This document shows positions 51,537-59,999 of a stretch of 64,000 nucleotides of DNA, piece by piece. A program made the position numbers and the translations under genes. Each line of letters begins with the position of its first letter. Positions within the stretch are counted from its first letter, which is position 1. Source of the stretch: Halieaceae bacterium UBA5044 (GTDB lineage: Bacteria; Pseudomonadota; Gammaproteobacteria; Pseudomonadales; Halieaceae); the NCBI GenBank assembly GCA_002416125.1, contig DIBU01000018.1, forward strand, positions 1 through 64,000. The letters run 5' to 3'. The notes below the pieces were generated by a model. The model was given only the letters and a program-made list of their open reading frames with translations. It did not search any database and had not been told where the DNA came from.

Positions 51537-52763
51537 TCAGGCCACATCAAACACAATGGGCATATGCTTGATGCCGTGAATAAAGCTGGAGCGCAACCAC
51601 TGGATGTCACCGTCAAGGCGCGGGTTGCGCATGCGCCGGACAATTTCCTCAAAGATGACGGTGAGTTCCAGCCGCGCCAGGTGCGAGCCGAGGCAGAAAT
51701 GCTGGCCGACGCCGAAGGCGCGGTGACCATTGCGTACGTCTTCGCGCTGGTTGCGCAGGATATCAAAGCGCTCCGGGTCATCGAACACCGTTTCATCGGC
51801 ACTGGCCGCGCCGTAGAACAGCTGTACCAGATCGCCCTTGCGAATCTGTTGACCGCCGAGGATCGTGTCTTCCATCGCCGTACGCCGAAACGCGATCACG
51901 GCGGGGTTGTAGCGCAGAAACTCCTCGATGGCGTCGGGCACCAGGCCGGGGTTGTCGACGAGCGCCTGATACTGGTCAGGGTTTTCCAGCAGCATGCGCA
52001 TGCCCTGGCTGGTGACCGTGCGTGTTGTTTCATTGCCGGCCACAATCAGCAGCATGAAGAAGTTGCAGAACTCTTCATCCGTGAGTGGTTCGTCCTCTAC
52101 TGTGCCGTCCAGCAGCGTAGCCACGATACCCTCAGAGCCGTTTTCCCGATGCGCGGTCGCCAATTCCATGCCGAGCATGAACATCTCAATCATGGCGTTC
52201 ATGCCGTCCTCTTCCGAGGTGGTCAGGTCAGGGTCATCCATGCCGAGCATGATGTTGGTCAGTTCGAACAGGCGCTGGCGCTTCTCCAGCGGCACCCCCA
52301 TCAGCTCGCAGATCGCAATCAGGGGCAACTCCATGGCGATGTCTTCGACGAAATCACAGCGTCCTGACGGCAGGGCTCGATCGAGAATCTCGCGGGCGAT
52401 CTCGCGAAACCGGGGTTCATAGCTGTCCACCTTGCGCGGGGTGAAGGCAGACCGCACCAAACGGCGATACTTCAGGTGCTTGGGTGGATCCATATTGATC
52501 ATCAGCGCACGCATCATCTCCACTTCTTCGGGCGTGGGATTCTTCAGCATGCAGGTGCGTTCAGCGGAGGAGAACAACTGGGGGTTTTTGGACACCTCGT
52601 CGATTTCCGCCTGGCGCGTGACCGCCCAATACCCCGGGCTGCCGTGGCTGGGCGCGTGCCAGTACACGGGTTCCTCACGTCGCAGGTAGGTGAAGGCTTC
52701 GCGAGGCAACCCGCCCCGGTAGCTCTCGGGGTCATTGAGATCAATATGGGGACAGCGGTTCAT
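51537..52763 (-). CDS. Cytochrome P450
   Basis: 408 residues, soluble bacterial class. I-helix oxygen motif VAGNETTRT, K-helix ExxR in EEFLR, and heme-binding loop FGVGQHFCLGSHLARLE with the thiolate Cys. N-terminal DPPKHLKYRRLVRSAFTPRKV fits the group of bacterial P450s that act on terpenoids and steroid side chains (CYP125/142-like and relatives); I cannot fix the subfamily. No ferredoxin or reductase is adjacent, though a Rieske gene and flavin reductase lie elsewhere in the window. First gene of its operon, behind a palindrome at 52788-52817. Confidence 0.9.
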   Translation of the reverse strand: MNRCPHIDLNDPESYRGGLPREAFTYLRREEPVYWHAPSHGSPGYWAVTRQAEIDEVSKNPQLFSSAERTCMLKNPTPEEVEMMRALMINMDPPKHLKYRRLVRSAFTPRKVDSYEPRFREIAREILDRALPSGRCDFVEDIAMELPLIAICELMGVPLEKRQRLFELTNIMLGMDDPDLTTSEEDGMNAMIEMFMLGMELATAHRENGSEGIVATLLDGTVEDEPLTDEEFCNFFMLLIVAGNETTRTVTSQGMRMLLENPDQYQALVDNPGLVPDAIEEFLRYNPAVIAFRRTAMEDTILGGQQIRKGDLVQLFYGAASADETVFDDPERFDILRNQREDVRNGHRAFGVGQHFCLGSHLARLELTVIFEEIVRRMRNPRLDGDIQWLRSSFIHGIKHMPIVFDVA

Positions 52764-52787
52764 GGGGCACTCCTGCGACGTGGGTCG

Positions 52788-52817
52788 GGTACAGACTAAT
52801 GCGTGTTAGTCTGTACC
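52788..52817. promoter_or_regulatory. Perfect 12-bp-arm palindrome, operator upstream of the P450 operon
   Basis: GGTACAGACTAA (52788-52799) and TTAGTCTGTACC (52806-52817) are exact inverted repeats around TGCGTG. It lies 25 bases upstream of the P450 ATG. A reverse-strand TTGACG at 52831-52836 could be the -35, which would place the palindrome over the -10 and start site, as for repressor operators of the TetR type. No other copy was seen in the window. Confidence 0.7.
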
Positions 52818-52930
52818 GGGCGCCGCCCGCCGTCAAGCGCTTACCGGCGCGACAGTGACCCGCGTCACCACAGGGAGACGCTGCCAGAAACACGCACCCT
52901 GCAGCGCCGCCCAATGGCGACCCCGGGGCT

Positions 52931-55105
52931 TCAGCCCAGGCGCAATGGCAGACGTCGCTGTCGCTCTCCGGTCGCCGCAAACAGGGCGTTGGCCAACGCC
53001 GGCGCCGCGGGCGGCGTACCCGGTTCACCAACCCCGGTAGGCGGCGCACTGCTGTCGACCAACACCACCGTCATGGGTGGCGTGTCGGTCTGCCGCAGCA
53101 GGGGATAGTCGTGATAGTTACTCTGCTCCACCGCGCCATCCTTGAGCGTGATCTCTCCGTGCAGCGCTGCACTCAACGCAAACACGATGCCGCCAATCAT
53201 CTGATCCCTGACAATATCCGGGTTGATCACCTGGCCACAGTCAATCGCGCAGTAGACGTGCTCCAGTTGTACCTTGCCGTCGATGCGCGACACTTCAACC
53301 ACTTCAGCAACGCAGGAGTGGAAGGAATCGTGCACGGCGATGCCCTGGAATCGGCCTGCAGGCGCATTGCCCCAGTTGGCGGCCCTGGCCACCGCATCGA
53401 GCACGCGCCGCTGACGTGACGACTCGGGGAGATGCTGCCGGCGGAACGCCAGGGGGTCCATACCCGCGGCATGCGCCAGCTCGTCGACAAAGCTTTCGAC
53501 CACGAAAGCGGTGTGACTGTGCCCCACCGAACGCCAGTACCCCAGCGGTATCGGCACTGGCACATTGCAATAGCTGACACTGACGCCATCGAAAGCGTAG
53601 GGCAGCTCCTTGGAGCCCTCTACCGACGCAAAGTCCTTCTTGCCAACGAAGTCACCCACCCATTGCCGCGGCCCACCGGGAATCCACTGGGGCAGCATGG
53701 CGCCCATCATCACCGGCAACACCTGCTGGTTGATACTCGGACCGGCAATCCGGTGTTGCCAGTGGCTGATCCGGCCATCCGGGTGTACGCGGGCTTCGAT
53801 GGCACCGGCCATGGCAGGCCGGTACCAGTCATGGCGCATGTCGTCTTCCCGGCTCCACACCAGCTTCACCGGTCGCTTCAACTCGCGCGCAATGGCGACC
53901 ACCTCCGCCACGTTGTCCGCGGCGGCGCGCCGGCCGAAACCGCCGCCGAGAAACTGGTTGTGAATGACCACCGCCCCGCGGGGCACTCCGAGCACGCGGG
54001 AGGCCACGTCTCGTGCCAGATCCGGTGCCTGGGAACCCACCCACACCTCGCAGCCGTCGGCCGTGAGGCGGCAGGTCGCGTTGAGCGGCTCCATGGCCGC
54101 ATGGGCCAGAAACGGCACCGCATAGCGGGCGCTGACCCGCTCGCCCTGTTCCGCCGCCGCGGTAGCGGGGTCGTCCCGCACACTGGCAAAGTCCTCGCCG
54201 TCCAGCGCCGCCTCCAGTGCCGCGCTGATCGTCGCACTGTCGCGCAGCCCGCCGCCGGGTGGCGTAAAGTTCACCTGAACCTTGCCCGCCGCCTGGCGCG
54301 CCGGCCAGTAACCCTCTGCAACCACGGCAACACCGAACTCGGTGGCAAACACCGCAACTACCCCGGGAAGCGCGAGGGCCTCTGTGGCCTCGAAGGATTC
54401 GACCGCACCATCAAACCAGGGGCAGCGCAGCAGCACCGCCGTCAGGCAGCCCTCGGGACTGGCATCCATACCGAAGCGGGCGCTGCCGTCCGTCTTCGCG
54501 ACCGCGTCCACACGCTGGTCATAGCGGCCGATCCAGCGCCACTGGTCTGCGGGTTTCAGGACAACATCGCCAACCACCGCCAGTGTACGTGCCACGGGAA
54601 CCAGCTCCGCGTAGCCGAGGTCCACACTGCCGTCGACGCTGCGCACGCGCCCTTCCCGGGCTTCGAGACTGGCTCTGTCGAGGCCGCTCTGCTGCATGGC
54701 TGCGGCGACCAGGGTTTCCCGGGCGCTGGCACCGACCTGCCGGAGGATTTCATGGTAAACGCGGATGGAGGCACTGCCGCCCGTAATCTGCAGGCGCATC
54801 TCGGGATCGCCGAAGGCGCTGTGCACCGGTGCCATGGCGTAGTCAATGCGCGAGGGGTGCACTTCCAGCTCTTCGGCGACAAGCGTGACCATACCGGTGA
54901 TCACCCCCTGCCCCATCTCGGCCTTGGGAACCTGCAGAATCACGGTGCCATCCGGCTCGATACGCAGGAAAGCATTCGGCTGAAAATCGGCCTCGCTACC
55001 GAGTTGCAGCGGCTTTCCCGAGCATCCCGTCAGCTGGAAACCCAGCGTGAGTGCACCTCCGGCCACGGACACATTGCGGATGAACTGGCGTCGGGTCAGG
55101 TTCAT
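52931..55105 (-). CDS. Molybdopterin-binding hydroxylase large subunit (IorB-like)
   Basis: 724 residues. Tat-type signal at the start (TRRQFIRNVSVAGGALTLGFQLTGC), implying export and possibly a lipid anchor. Xanthine dehydrogenase family domains follow: GQGVITGMVTLVAEELEV, QFLGGGFGRRAAADN and the catalytic-site region GEPGTPPAAPALANALFAATG near the end. IorB-type enzymes hydroxylate N-heterocycles or oxidise aldehydes at a molybdenum centre. Overlaps the small subunit gene by four bases. Confidence 0.9.
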   Translation of the reverse strand: MNLTRRQFIRNVSVAGGALTLGFQLTGCSGKPLQLGSEADFQPNAFLRIEPDGTVILQVPKAEMGQGVITGMVTLVAEELEVHPSRIDYAMAPVHSAFGDPEMRLQITGGSASIRVYHEILRQVGASARETLVAAAMQQSGLDRASLEAREGRVRSVDGSVDLGYAELVPVARTLAVVGDVVLKPADQWRWIGRYDQRVDAVAKTDGSARFGMDASPEGCLTAVLLRCPWFDGAVESFEATEALALPGVVAVFATEFGVAVVAEGYWPARQAAGKVQVNFTPPGGGLRDSATISAALEAALDGEDFASVRDDPATAAAEQGERVSARYAVPFLAHAAMEPLNATCRLTADGCEVWVGSQAPDLARDVASRVLGVPRGAVVIHNQFLGGGFGRRAAADNVAEVVAIARELKRPVKLVWSREDDMRHDWYRPAMAGAIEARVHPDGRISHWQHRIAGPSINQQVLPVMMGAMLPQWIPGGPRQWVGDFVGKKDFASVEGSKELPYAFDGVSVSYCNVPVPIPLGYWRSVGHSHTAFVVESFVDELAHAAGMDPLAFRRQHLPESSRQRRVLDAVARAANWGNAPAGRFQGIAVHDSFHSCVAEVVEVSRIDGKVQLEHVYCAIDCGQVINPDIVRDQMIGGIVFALSAALHGEITLKDGAVEQSNYHDYPLLRQTDTPPMTVVLVDSSAPPTGVGEPGTPPAAPALANALFAATGERQRRLPLRLG

Positions 55106-55578
55106 GACGCATCCTCCGCAGCGGGCTGCCAGTGCGCCACTGCGGCTGCACTGAGGATTGCCTGCTGTACCTTATGGTAAGTCCCACAGCGACATAGATT
55201 GCCGGACATCGCCTGGCGGATACTCTCCTCGTCGGGCTGCGGGTTGGTCGCGAGCAGAGCGGCGGCTGACATGATCTGTCCTGACTGGCAGTAACCGCAC
55301 TGCGGCACGTTGTGCTCGACCCAGGCGTGTTGCAGCGGGTGGCTACCCCCCAGCCCTTCAATCGTGGTCACCCTGCGCCCGGCCACCATCGACAATGGCG
55401 TCGAGCAGCTGCGAATGGCAGCGCCATCCAGATGCACCGTGCAGGCGCCACAGAGGCCCATGCCGCAGCCGAATCGCGTGCCCGTGAGCTGCAAATGGTC
55501 GCGCAGCACCCACAGCAATGGGGTCTCGGGATCTACCTCGAGTTCGACCTCGCGCCCGTTAAGGCTGAAAGCGACCAT
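55102..55578 (-). CDS. (2Fe-2S) small subunit of molybdenum hydroxylase (IorA-like)
   Basis: 158 residues with two cluster-binding motifs: plant-ferredoxin type CGMGLCGACTVHLDG with a distal Cys (IRSCSTP), and the helical CGYCQSGQIM...CRCGTYHKVQQAI. Lacks a Tat signal; exported, if at all, with its partner. Transfers electrons from the molybdenum subunit to a membrane or cytochrome acceptor. Upstream partner genes are moa cofactor genes. Confidence 0.93.
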   Translation of the reverse strand: MVAFSLNGREVELEVDPETPLLWVLRDHLQLTGTRFGCGMGLCGACTVHLDGAAIRSCSTPLSMVAGRRVTTIEGLGGSHPLQHAWVEHNVPQCGYCQSGQIMSAAALLATNPQPDEESIRQAMSGNLCRCGTYHKVQQAILSAAAVAHWQPAAEDAS

Positions 55579-55581
55579 GCG

Positions 55582-56058
55582 CTACAAGCCGAGTTCTTTG
55601 ATCAGGGCGAGCACATCATCGTGGTGGCTCTTGGTCGCCACCTTGTCCATCACGTGCTTGAGACGCCCGTCCTTGCCGATGATGAAACTGGTGCGCAGGA
55701 TCCCCATAAACTCACGCCCCATGAACTTCTTCAGACCCCAGGCACCGTATTTTTCGGCAACGGCGTGGTCCTCATCGGACAGCAGGGTGAAGTTGAGTTC
55801 CTGCTTTTCGATGAACTTGCCCAGCCGCGCCACCGGGTCGGGGCTGACGCCAAGCACCACGGTATCGGCCTTTTCCAGTGCCTTCTTGCTGTCGCGGATG
55901 CCACAGGCCTGCACGGTACAACCCGGCGTCATCGCCTTCGGGTAGAAATACAGCACCACGTTTTTCTTGTCGCGGAACTGCTTCAGGGTGACCGTGTTCC
56001 CGTCCTGGTCAGGCAGGGAAAATGCGGGAGCCAGGTTGCCAATTTTGGGGAATGCCAT
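55582..56058 (-). CDS. bcp: Thioredoxin-dependent thiol peroxidase (Bcp/PrxQ)
   Basis: 158 residues from ATG 56058 with AAGGAG upstream. Peroxiredoxin with peroxidatic Cys in YPKAMTPGCTVQACGIRD, and the second Cys five residues later, the atypical 2-Cys BCP form. The three-base gap to the next gene suggests readthrough to iorA. Reduces hydrogen peroxide and organic peroxides. Confidence 0.92.
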   Translation of the reverse strand: MAFPKIGNLAPAFSLPDQDGNTVTLKQFRDKKNVVLYFYPKAMTPGCTVQACGIRDSKKALEKADTVVLGVSPDPVARLGKFIEKQELNFTLLSDEDHAVAEKYGAWGLKKFMGREFMGILRTSFIIGKDGRLKHVMDKVATKSHHDDVLALIKELGL

Positions 56059-56106
56059 GGGTTGTTCTCCTTGTAGGTAGGAATCGTTTCCGGTGCCAGT
56101 CCGCAA

Positions 56107-56655
56107 TTACCGACTCGAGGGCCGACGGCGCTCGATCGCCGACACGCGCACCGGGAAATGCCCCGACTCGCAATCGGCAAAATATTCCCTCAGCGTTTCC
56201 TGCACAACGGGAAACGCAATCTCGTCCCAGGGAATGTCCTGCTGTCGGTAAAGGGCGGTTTCGGTGCTTTCCGGACCAACACCGAACTCACCGTTCACCA
56301 CCTGGCAGCGGTAGAACATATACACCTGGTTGATATGCGGCACATCAAACACGCGGTAAAGCTCCAGCCCGGTAACGCGGGCTCGCGCCTCCTCCCAGGT
56401 TTCGCGTGCCGCACCCTGCACGGTGGTTTCGCCATTCTCCATAAAGCCCGCCGGCAAGGTCCAGTAACCCGAGCGCGGCTCGATGGCCCGCTTGCAGAGC
56501 AGTATGCGGCCTTCGTAAACCGGCACACAGCCGACGATGACCCGCGGGTTCACGTAGTGAATCACCTCACAGACGGTGCAGACGAAGCGCTCGCGATCAT
56601 CCCCGTCGGGAATTCTCAGGGCGACCGCCGCGCCGCAACTTGTACAGAAATTCAT
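56107..56655 (-). CDS. Nudix hydrolase with N-terminal zinc ribbon
   Basis: 182 residues. The first 30 residues hold four cysteines (CTSCG, CTVCE) forming a zinc ribbon as in NudC-type enzymes. The Nudix box GFMENGETTVQGAARETWEEA follows, with the final glycine replaced by alanine. Likely acts on ADP-ribose or NADH-like dinucleotides. Substrate not defined; single-gene spacing of 24 bases from the flavin reductase gene. Confidence 0.85.
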   Translation of the reverse strand: MNFCTSCGAAVALRIPDGDDRERFVCTVCEVIHYVNPRVIVGCVPVYEGRILLCKRAIEPRSGYWTLPAGFMENGETTVQGAARETWEEARARVTGLELYRVFDVPHINQVYMFYRCQVVNGEFGVGPESTETALYRQQDIPWDEIAFPVVQETLREYFADCESGHFPVRVSAIERRRPSSR

Positions 56656-56679
56656 TCCGTCATCCCGCCCGGCGCAGTC

Positions 56680-57159
56680 TCAGGCCAGAGCCCGGTAGGC
56701 ACCGCTGTAGAACACCAGCGGTTCACCTTCGGCCAGTGCATGCATCGCCTGCACCCGGCCGACAATAATCAGGTGGTCGCCACCCGGGTGCGTGGCCTCG
56801 AGGCTGCACTCGAACTGCACCAGGGCGCCGTTGATCAACGGCGCCCCACCCTGCTCACCGGGCGTGAAATGTTCCGGATCAAGCAGGTGATCGCCCTTGC
56901 GGGCATAGCGCGAGGACAGCTCCTGCTGGTTGCCCGCCAGTACGTTGATCGCATAGTGTTTGGCGCTGGAGTAGAGGGAAAACACATCCGAGTTGTTCTG
57001 CAGGCTCCACAGGACCAGCGGCGGATCCAGCGATACGGAGCTGAACGAGTTGGCCGTCAGCGCGAGTGCCTCCCCCTCCTCGTTGACCGCGGTAATGAGG
57101 CACACGCCTGTGGCAAACCGTCCCAGGGCGTTGCGCAGCTCCCGTCCGTCCAATTCCAT
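56680..57159 (-). CDS. Flavin reductase-like protein
   Basis: 159 residues with the FMN-binding split-barrel: RFATGVCLITAVNEEGEALALTANSFSSVSLDPPLVLWSL in pieces, HYAINVLAGNQQELS, and GGDHLIIVGRVQ. These supply reduced flavin to monooxygenases. It could support an unseen oxygenase; it lies between moaE and the Nudix gene and has AGGAG upstream. Confidence 0.9.
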   Translation of the reverse strand: MELDGRELRNALGRFATGVCLITAVNEEGEALALTANSFSSVSLDPPLVLWSLQNNSDVFSLYSSAKHYAINVLAGNQQELSSRYARKGDHLLDPEHFTPGEQGGAPLINGALVQFECSLEATHPGGDHLIIVGRVQAMHALAEGEPLVFYSGAYRALA

Positions 57160-57210
57160 ATCCTGCTCCTGTCTGTTGTTGTGTTAATACTGTTTGTGGA
57201 CGCTACAGGT

Positions 57211-57708
57211 TCACCTGCATGGCCCCGTGCCGGCATCCCCTGTTCGGGTTAACTGCCAGCGTTCTGCGCGCGAAATGTCACTGTCCCGGGCCTCCACCCA
57301 GCGTGCATCCTGCGCGCCATGCTCTTTTTTCCAGAAGGGTGCCCGGGTTTTCAGGGCATCCATGATGAACTCGCAGGCCGCGAATGCCTCGCCACGATGA
57401 TCGGCACACACCCCCACCCAGACGATGGCCTCGCCCGCTTCAATGCGCCCTACCCGATGCAGGATATGCGCCGCCCGCAACGACCAGCGCGCAGTGGCCT
57501 CGGAGGCAATTGCCTGCAGGCTGCGTTCGGTCATCCCGGGATAATGCTCCAGTTGCAGGGCATGCACCGACCCTGCCGCGCTCAGATCGCGTACGTTGCC
57601 GGTGAAGGTCACCACCGCGCCCGAGGGGGGAAGCAGGTCCTGCAGTTGACCGGGGTTGAACGCTGCTTGCTGCACCTGCACCCGGCAACGGTCTGCGGAC
57701 ATCGTCAC
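57211..57708 (-). CDS. moaE: Molybdopterin synthase catalytic subunit
   Basis: 165 residues from GTG 57708 (ATG 57702 is also possible). MoaE features: GAVVTFTGNVRD, LEHYPGMTE, HRVGRIEAGEAIVWVGVCADHRGEAFAACEFIMD in pieces, and the catalytic lysine region PFWKKE. Inserts dithiolene sulfur into precursor Z with MoaD. Overlaps moaD. Confidence 0.93.
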   Translation of the reverse strand: MTMSADRCRVQVQQAAFNPGQLQDLLPPSGAVVTFTGNVRDLSAAGSVHALQLEHYPGMTERSLQAIASEATARWSLRAAHILHRVGRIEAGEAIVWVGVCADHRGEAFAACEFIMDALKTRAPFWKKEHGAQDARWVEARDSDISRAERWQLTRTGDAGTGPCR

Positions 57709-57959
57709 CCCCCGGTCACCGGAGGGAAAAACGCAACCTCATCCCCCGCTGCCAGCGGCGTCGCCGGTTCGGCCAGCGAGTGATTTACCGCCATCAGGAG
57801 ATTCTGGTCTTCCAGCGCCTGCTGCCAGACTGGCCCCCGCGATGCGAGCGCGCTGCGTAGCGCCGCTACAGTGCCGAGGCCCGGTGCGCAGGGGATCTCG
57901 AGGACCTCGCAGGCCAACTGCTCACGCAGTCTGGCAAAAAAGCGCACTGTCAGCATCAT
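57705..57959 (-). CDS. moaD: Molybdopterin synthase sulfur carrier subunit
   Basis: 84 residues from ATG 57959 (ATG 57956 also possible). Ubiquitin-like fold ending in the essential Gly-Gly (FFPPVTGG) that carries thiocarboxylate sulfur to MoaE. Overlaps moaC by four bases and moaE by four bases, so the three are one transcript. Confidence 0.92.
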   Translation of the reverse strand: MMLTVRFFARLREQLACEVLEIPCAPGLGTVAALRSALASRGPVWQQALEDQNLLMAVNHSLAEPATPLAAGDEVAFFPPVTGG

Positions 57960-58447
57960 GCGCCTTCGCCCGCGTTGCGCTCCCAGCTGCCTGAACGGCC
58001 ACCGTGCTTCGCCTGCAAACCGAGGTCCTGTATCTGCATACCGCGGTCCACGGCCTTGCACATATCGTAGATGGTCAGCGCCGCCACCGATGCCGCGGTC
58101 AGGGCCTCCATCTCGACACCGGTCTTGCCCGCCACCGCGCAGCGCGCGGTCACGTGGACACAACCGGCGTCCTCATCCAGCGTGAAGTCGAGGTCGATAC
58201 TACTGAGCATCAGCGGATGACAGAGGGGAATGAGATCCGCGCACTTCTTCGCGCCCTGAATGCCGGCGACCCTCGCCACCGTCAGCACGTCGCCCTTGGC
58301 GTGCGCGCCCTGACGCAACAGGCGCAGGGTTTCTGGCTGCATGGTCACCCTTGCGCTGGCAACCGCTTCGCGCCGCGTCTCGGGCTTGTCCCCGACATCA
58401 ACCATGCGCGCGGTGCCCGCCGCATCCAGGTGCGTCAGCTGAGCCAT
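57956..58447 (-). CDS. moaC: Cyclic pyranopterin monophosphate synthase
   Basis: 163 residues from ATG 58447. Family signatures: LTHLDAAGTARMVDV, AKGDVLTVARVAGIQGAKKCADLIPLCHPL (in pieces), GVEMEALTAASVAALTIYDMCKA, with the catalytic Lys-His set. First committed step after MoaA. moaA is not in the window. Supplies cofactor for the IorB-type hydroxylase encoded close by; its promoter was not recognisable. Confidence 0.94.
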   Translation of the reverse strand: MAQLTHLDAAGTARMVDVGDKPETRREAVASARVTMQPETLRLLRQGAHAKGDVLTVARVAGIQGAKKCADLIPLCHPLMLSSIDLDFTLDEDAGCVHVTARCAVAGKTGVEMEALTAASVAALTIYDMCKAVDRGMQIQDLGLQAKHGGRSGSWERNAGEGA

Positions 58448-58597
58448 AACGTCATACCCTTTTCCCGATTCACGCTGCCGCGGAAGTGTATCCAATGGTC
58501 GCCCAGAATAACACCGACGCAGGGCGGATCACACTCTGACGCCACGCCCGCCTGCTGCCGTCCGGTTCCGGGATAACGCCGCCGACGCATTGACGAA

Positions 58598-58625
58598 TTG
58601 ACCTCCGGGCGGCAAGCGCTATATT
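58598..58625 (+). promoter_or_regulatory. Promoter of the MFS transporter gene
   Basis: -35 TTGACC (58598-58603), 16-base spacer, -10 TATATT (58620-58625). The start near 58632 makes TTG 58598 impossible as start codon and supports GTG 58661. Confidence 0.65.
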
Positions 58626-58660
58626 GGGCGGACTATAAAAACGACAGGGACGCCAGCACC

Positions 58661-59965
58661 GTGCACACCGGCCAGCAGGATTACTCTCCAGCCTACAAGC
58701 GTTTCGTGCTGGTCATGCTGACCGTCGTCTACGCCTTCAACTTCATCGACCGGCAGATCCTGGTGATTCTGCAGGAGCCGATCAAGGCAGACATGGGCCT
58801 GTCCGACACCCAGTTGGGCCTGCTCAGCGGATTCAGCTTCGCGCTGATCTACGTGACTGCAGGCATTCCCATCGCCTATTGGGCGGACCGCGGCAACCGG
58901 CGCAACATTGTGTCGATTTCCCTCGCCGTGTGGAGTGGCATGACGGCACTGTCCGGGTTCGTCCAGAACTACGCGCAACTGCTGGCAGCACGCATCGGCG
59001 TTGGCCTTGGCGAAGCGGGCGGCAGCCCCCCCTCCCACTCCATGATCAGCGATTACTTCCCGCCGGAGCAGCGGGGCCGGGCGCTTTCCTTCTATTCCAT
59101 GGGTATCTACGTAGGGATTCTGTTCGGCTTCCTGTTCGGCGGCATGATTGCCGAGGCTTTCGGCTGGCGCGTGGCGTTCCTGGTGGTTGGCATTCCCGGT
59201 GTCCTGTTCGCCATCGTCCTGCGGCTGACGGTGCAGGAACCCCTGCGCGGGCGCTGGGAGACGGCAGCTGACAACGCCGCGGCAAAACCCTCGCTGAAGC
59301 AGACGCTGACGCTGCTGCGACAGCTGCCCTCCTTCTGGCTGATCGCCATCGGCTGCGCCCTTACCGCGTTCGTCAGTTACGGCGTGGGGAACTTCTTCCC
59401 CTCGTTCCTGATTCGCAGCCACGGACTGACGGTCGCGCAGGTCGGCGTGGTGCTGGCACTGGTCTCCGGCATCGGCGGCGCTCTGGGGACTTACCTCGGC
59501 GGCTATCTGGGTGACCGTTTCGGCGCACAGGATCCACGCTGGTACCTGTGGGTGCCCATGCTCGGTGGGCTGGTGGCCTTCGTGCCCTACCTGTATGTGC
59601 TGCTGACCGACAACACCCTGCACCTGCTGGTGATTCTGGTGTTCACCAACATCCTCACGGCGATGTATCTGGGGCCCTGCATCGCACTGTCACACGCACT
59701 CGTACCGCCGAACATGCGCGCGCTCACCTCGGCCATACTGTTCTTCGTGCTGAACATGATTGGTCTCGGGCTCGGACCCTTCCTGACCGGCCTGGCCAGC
59801 GACCTGTTGACCCCGCGTTTCGGCACCGACGGTCTGCGCTACGCGATGGTTCTTGCCTCGCTGTTCGGCCTGGTCGCCATCGGGCTGTTCTATTTCGCTG
59901 CCAGGCAACTGCCCGCCGACCTGGCCAAACGACGTCGCAGCGCTGAAACGTTCAGCGTCGTGTAA
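58661..59965 (+). CDS. MFS transporter
   Basis: 434 residues from GTG 58661 (AGGGA upstream). Twelve-helix major facilitator: FNFIDRQILVILQEPIKADMGLSD with the family loop GYWADRGNRRN (IPIAYWADRGNRRNI), and RIGVGLGEAGGSPPSHSMISDYF. The closest type is the spinster/anion-cation symporter subset common in catabolic clusters of Halieaceae and sphingomonads. Substrate unknown. Downstream DUF3604 gene is 34 bases away. Confidence 0.88.
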   Translation: MHTGQQDYSPAYKRFVLVMLTVVYAFNFIDRQILVILQEPIKADMGLSDTQLGLLSGFSFALIYVTAGIPIAYWADRGNRRNIVSISLAVWSGMTALSGFVQNYAQLLAARIGVGLGEAGGSPPSHSMISDYFPPEQRGRALSFYSMGIYVGILFGFLFGGMIAEAFGWRVAFLVVGIPGVLFAIVLRLTVQEPLRGRWETAADNAAAKPSLKQTLTLLRQLPSFWLIAIGCALTAFVSYGVGNFFPSFLIRSHGLTVAQVGVVLALVSGIGGALGTYLGGYLGDRFGAQDPRWYLWVPMLGGLVAFVPYLYVLLTDNTLHLLVILVFTNILTAMYLGPCIALSHALVPPNMRALTSAILFFVLNMIGLGLGPFLTGLASDLLTPRFGTDGLRYAMVLASLFGLVAIGLFYFAARQLPADLAKRRRSAETFSVV

Positions 59966-59999
59966 CCACGGCTCACTACAGACACGGGACGCCATCACC

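Noticed and set aside
58448..58660. Molybdenum-cofactor riboswitch upstream of moaC
   Set aside because: I could not find the conserved stem set; the gap shows only the MFS promoter and no convincing structure.
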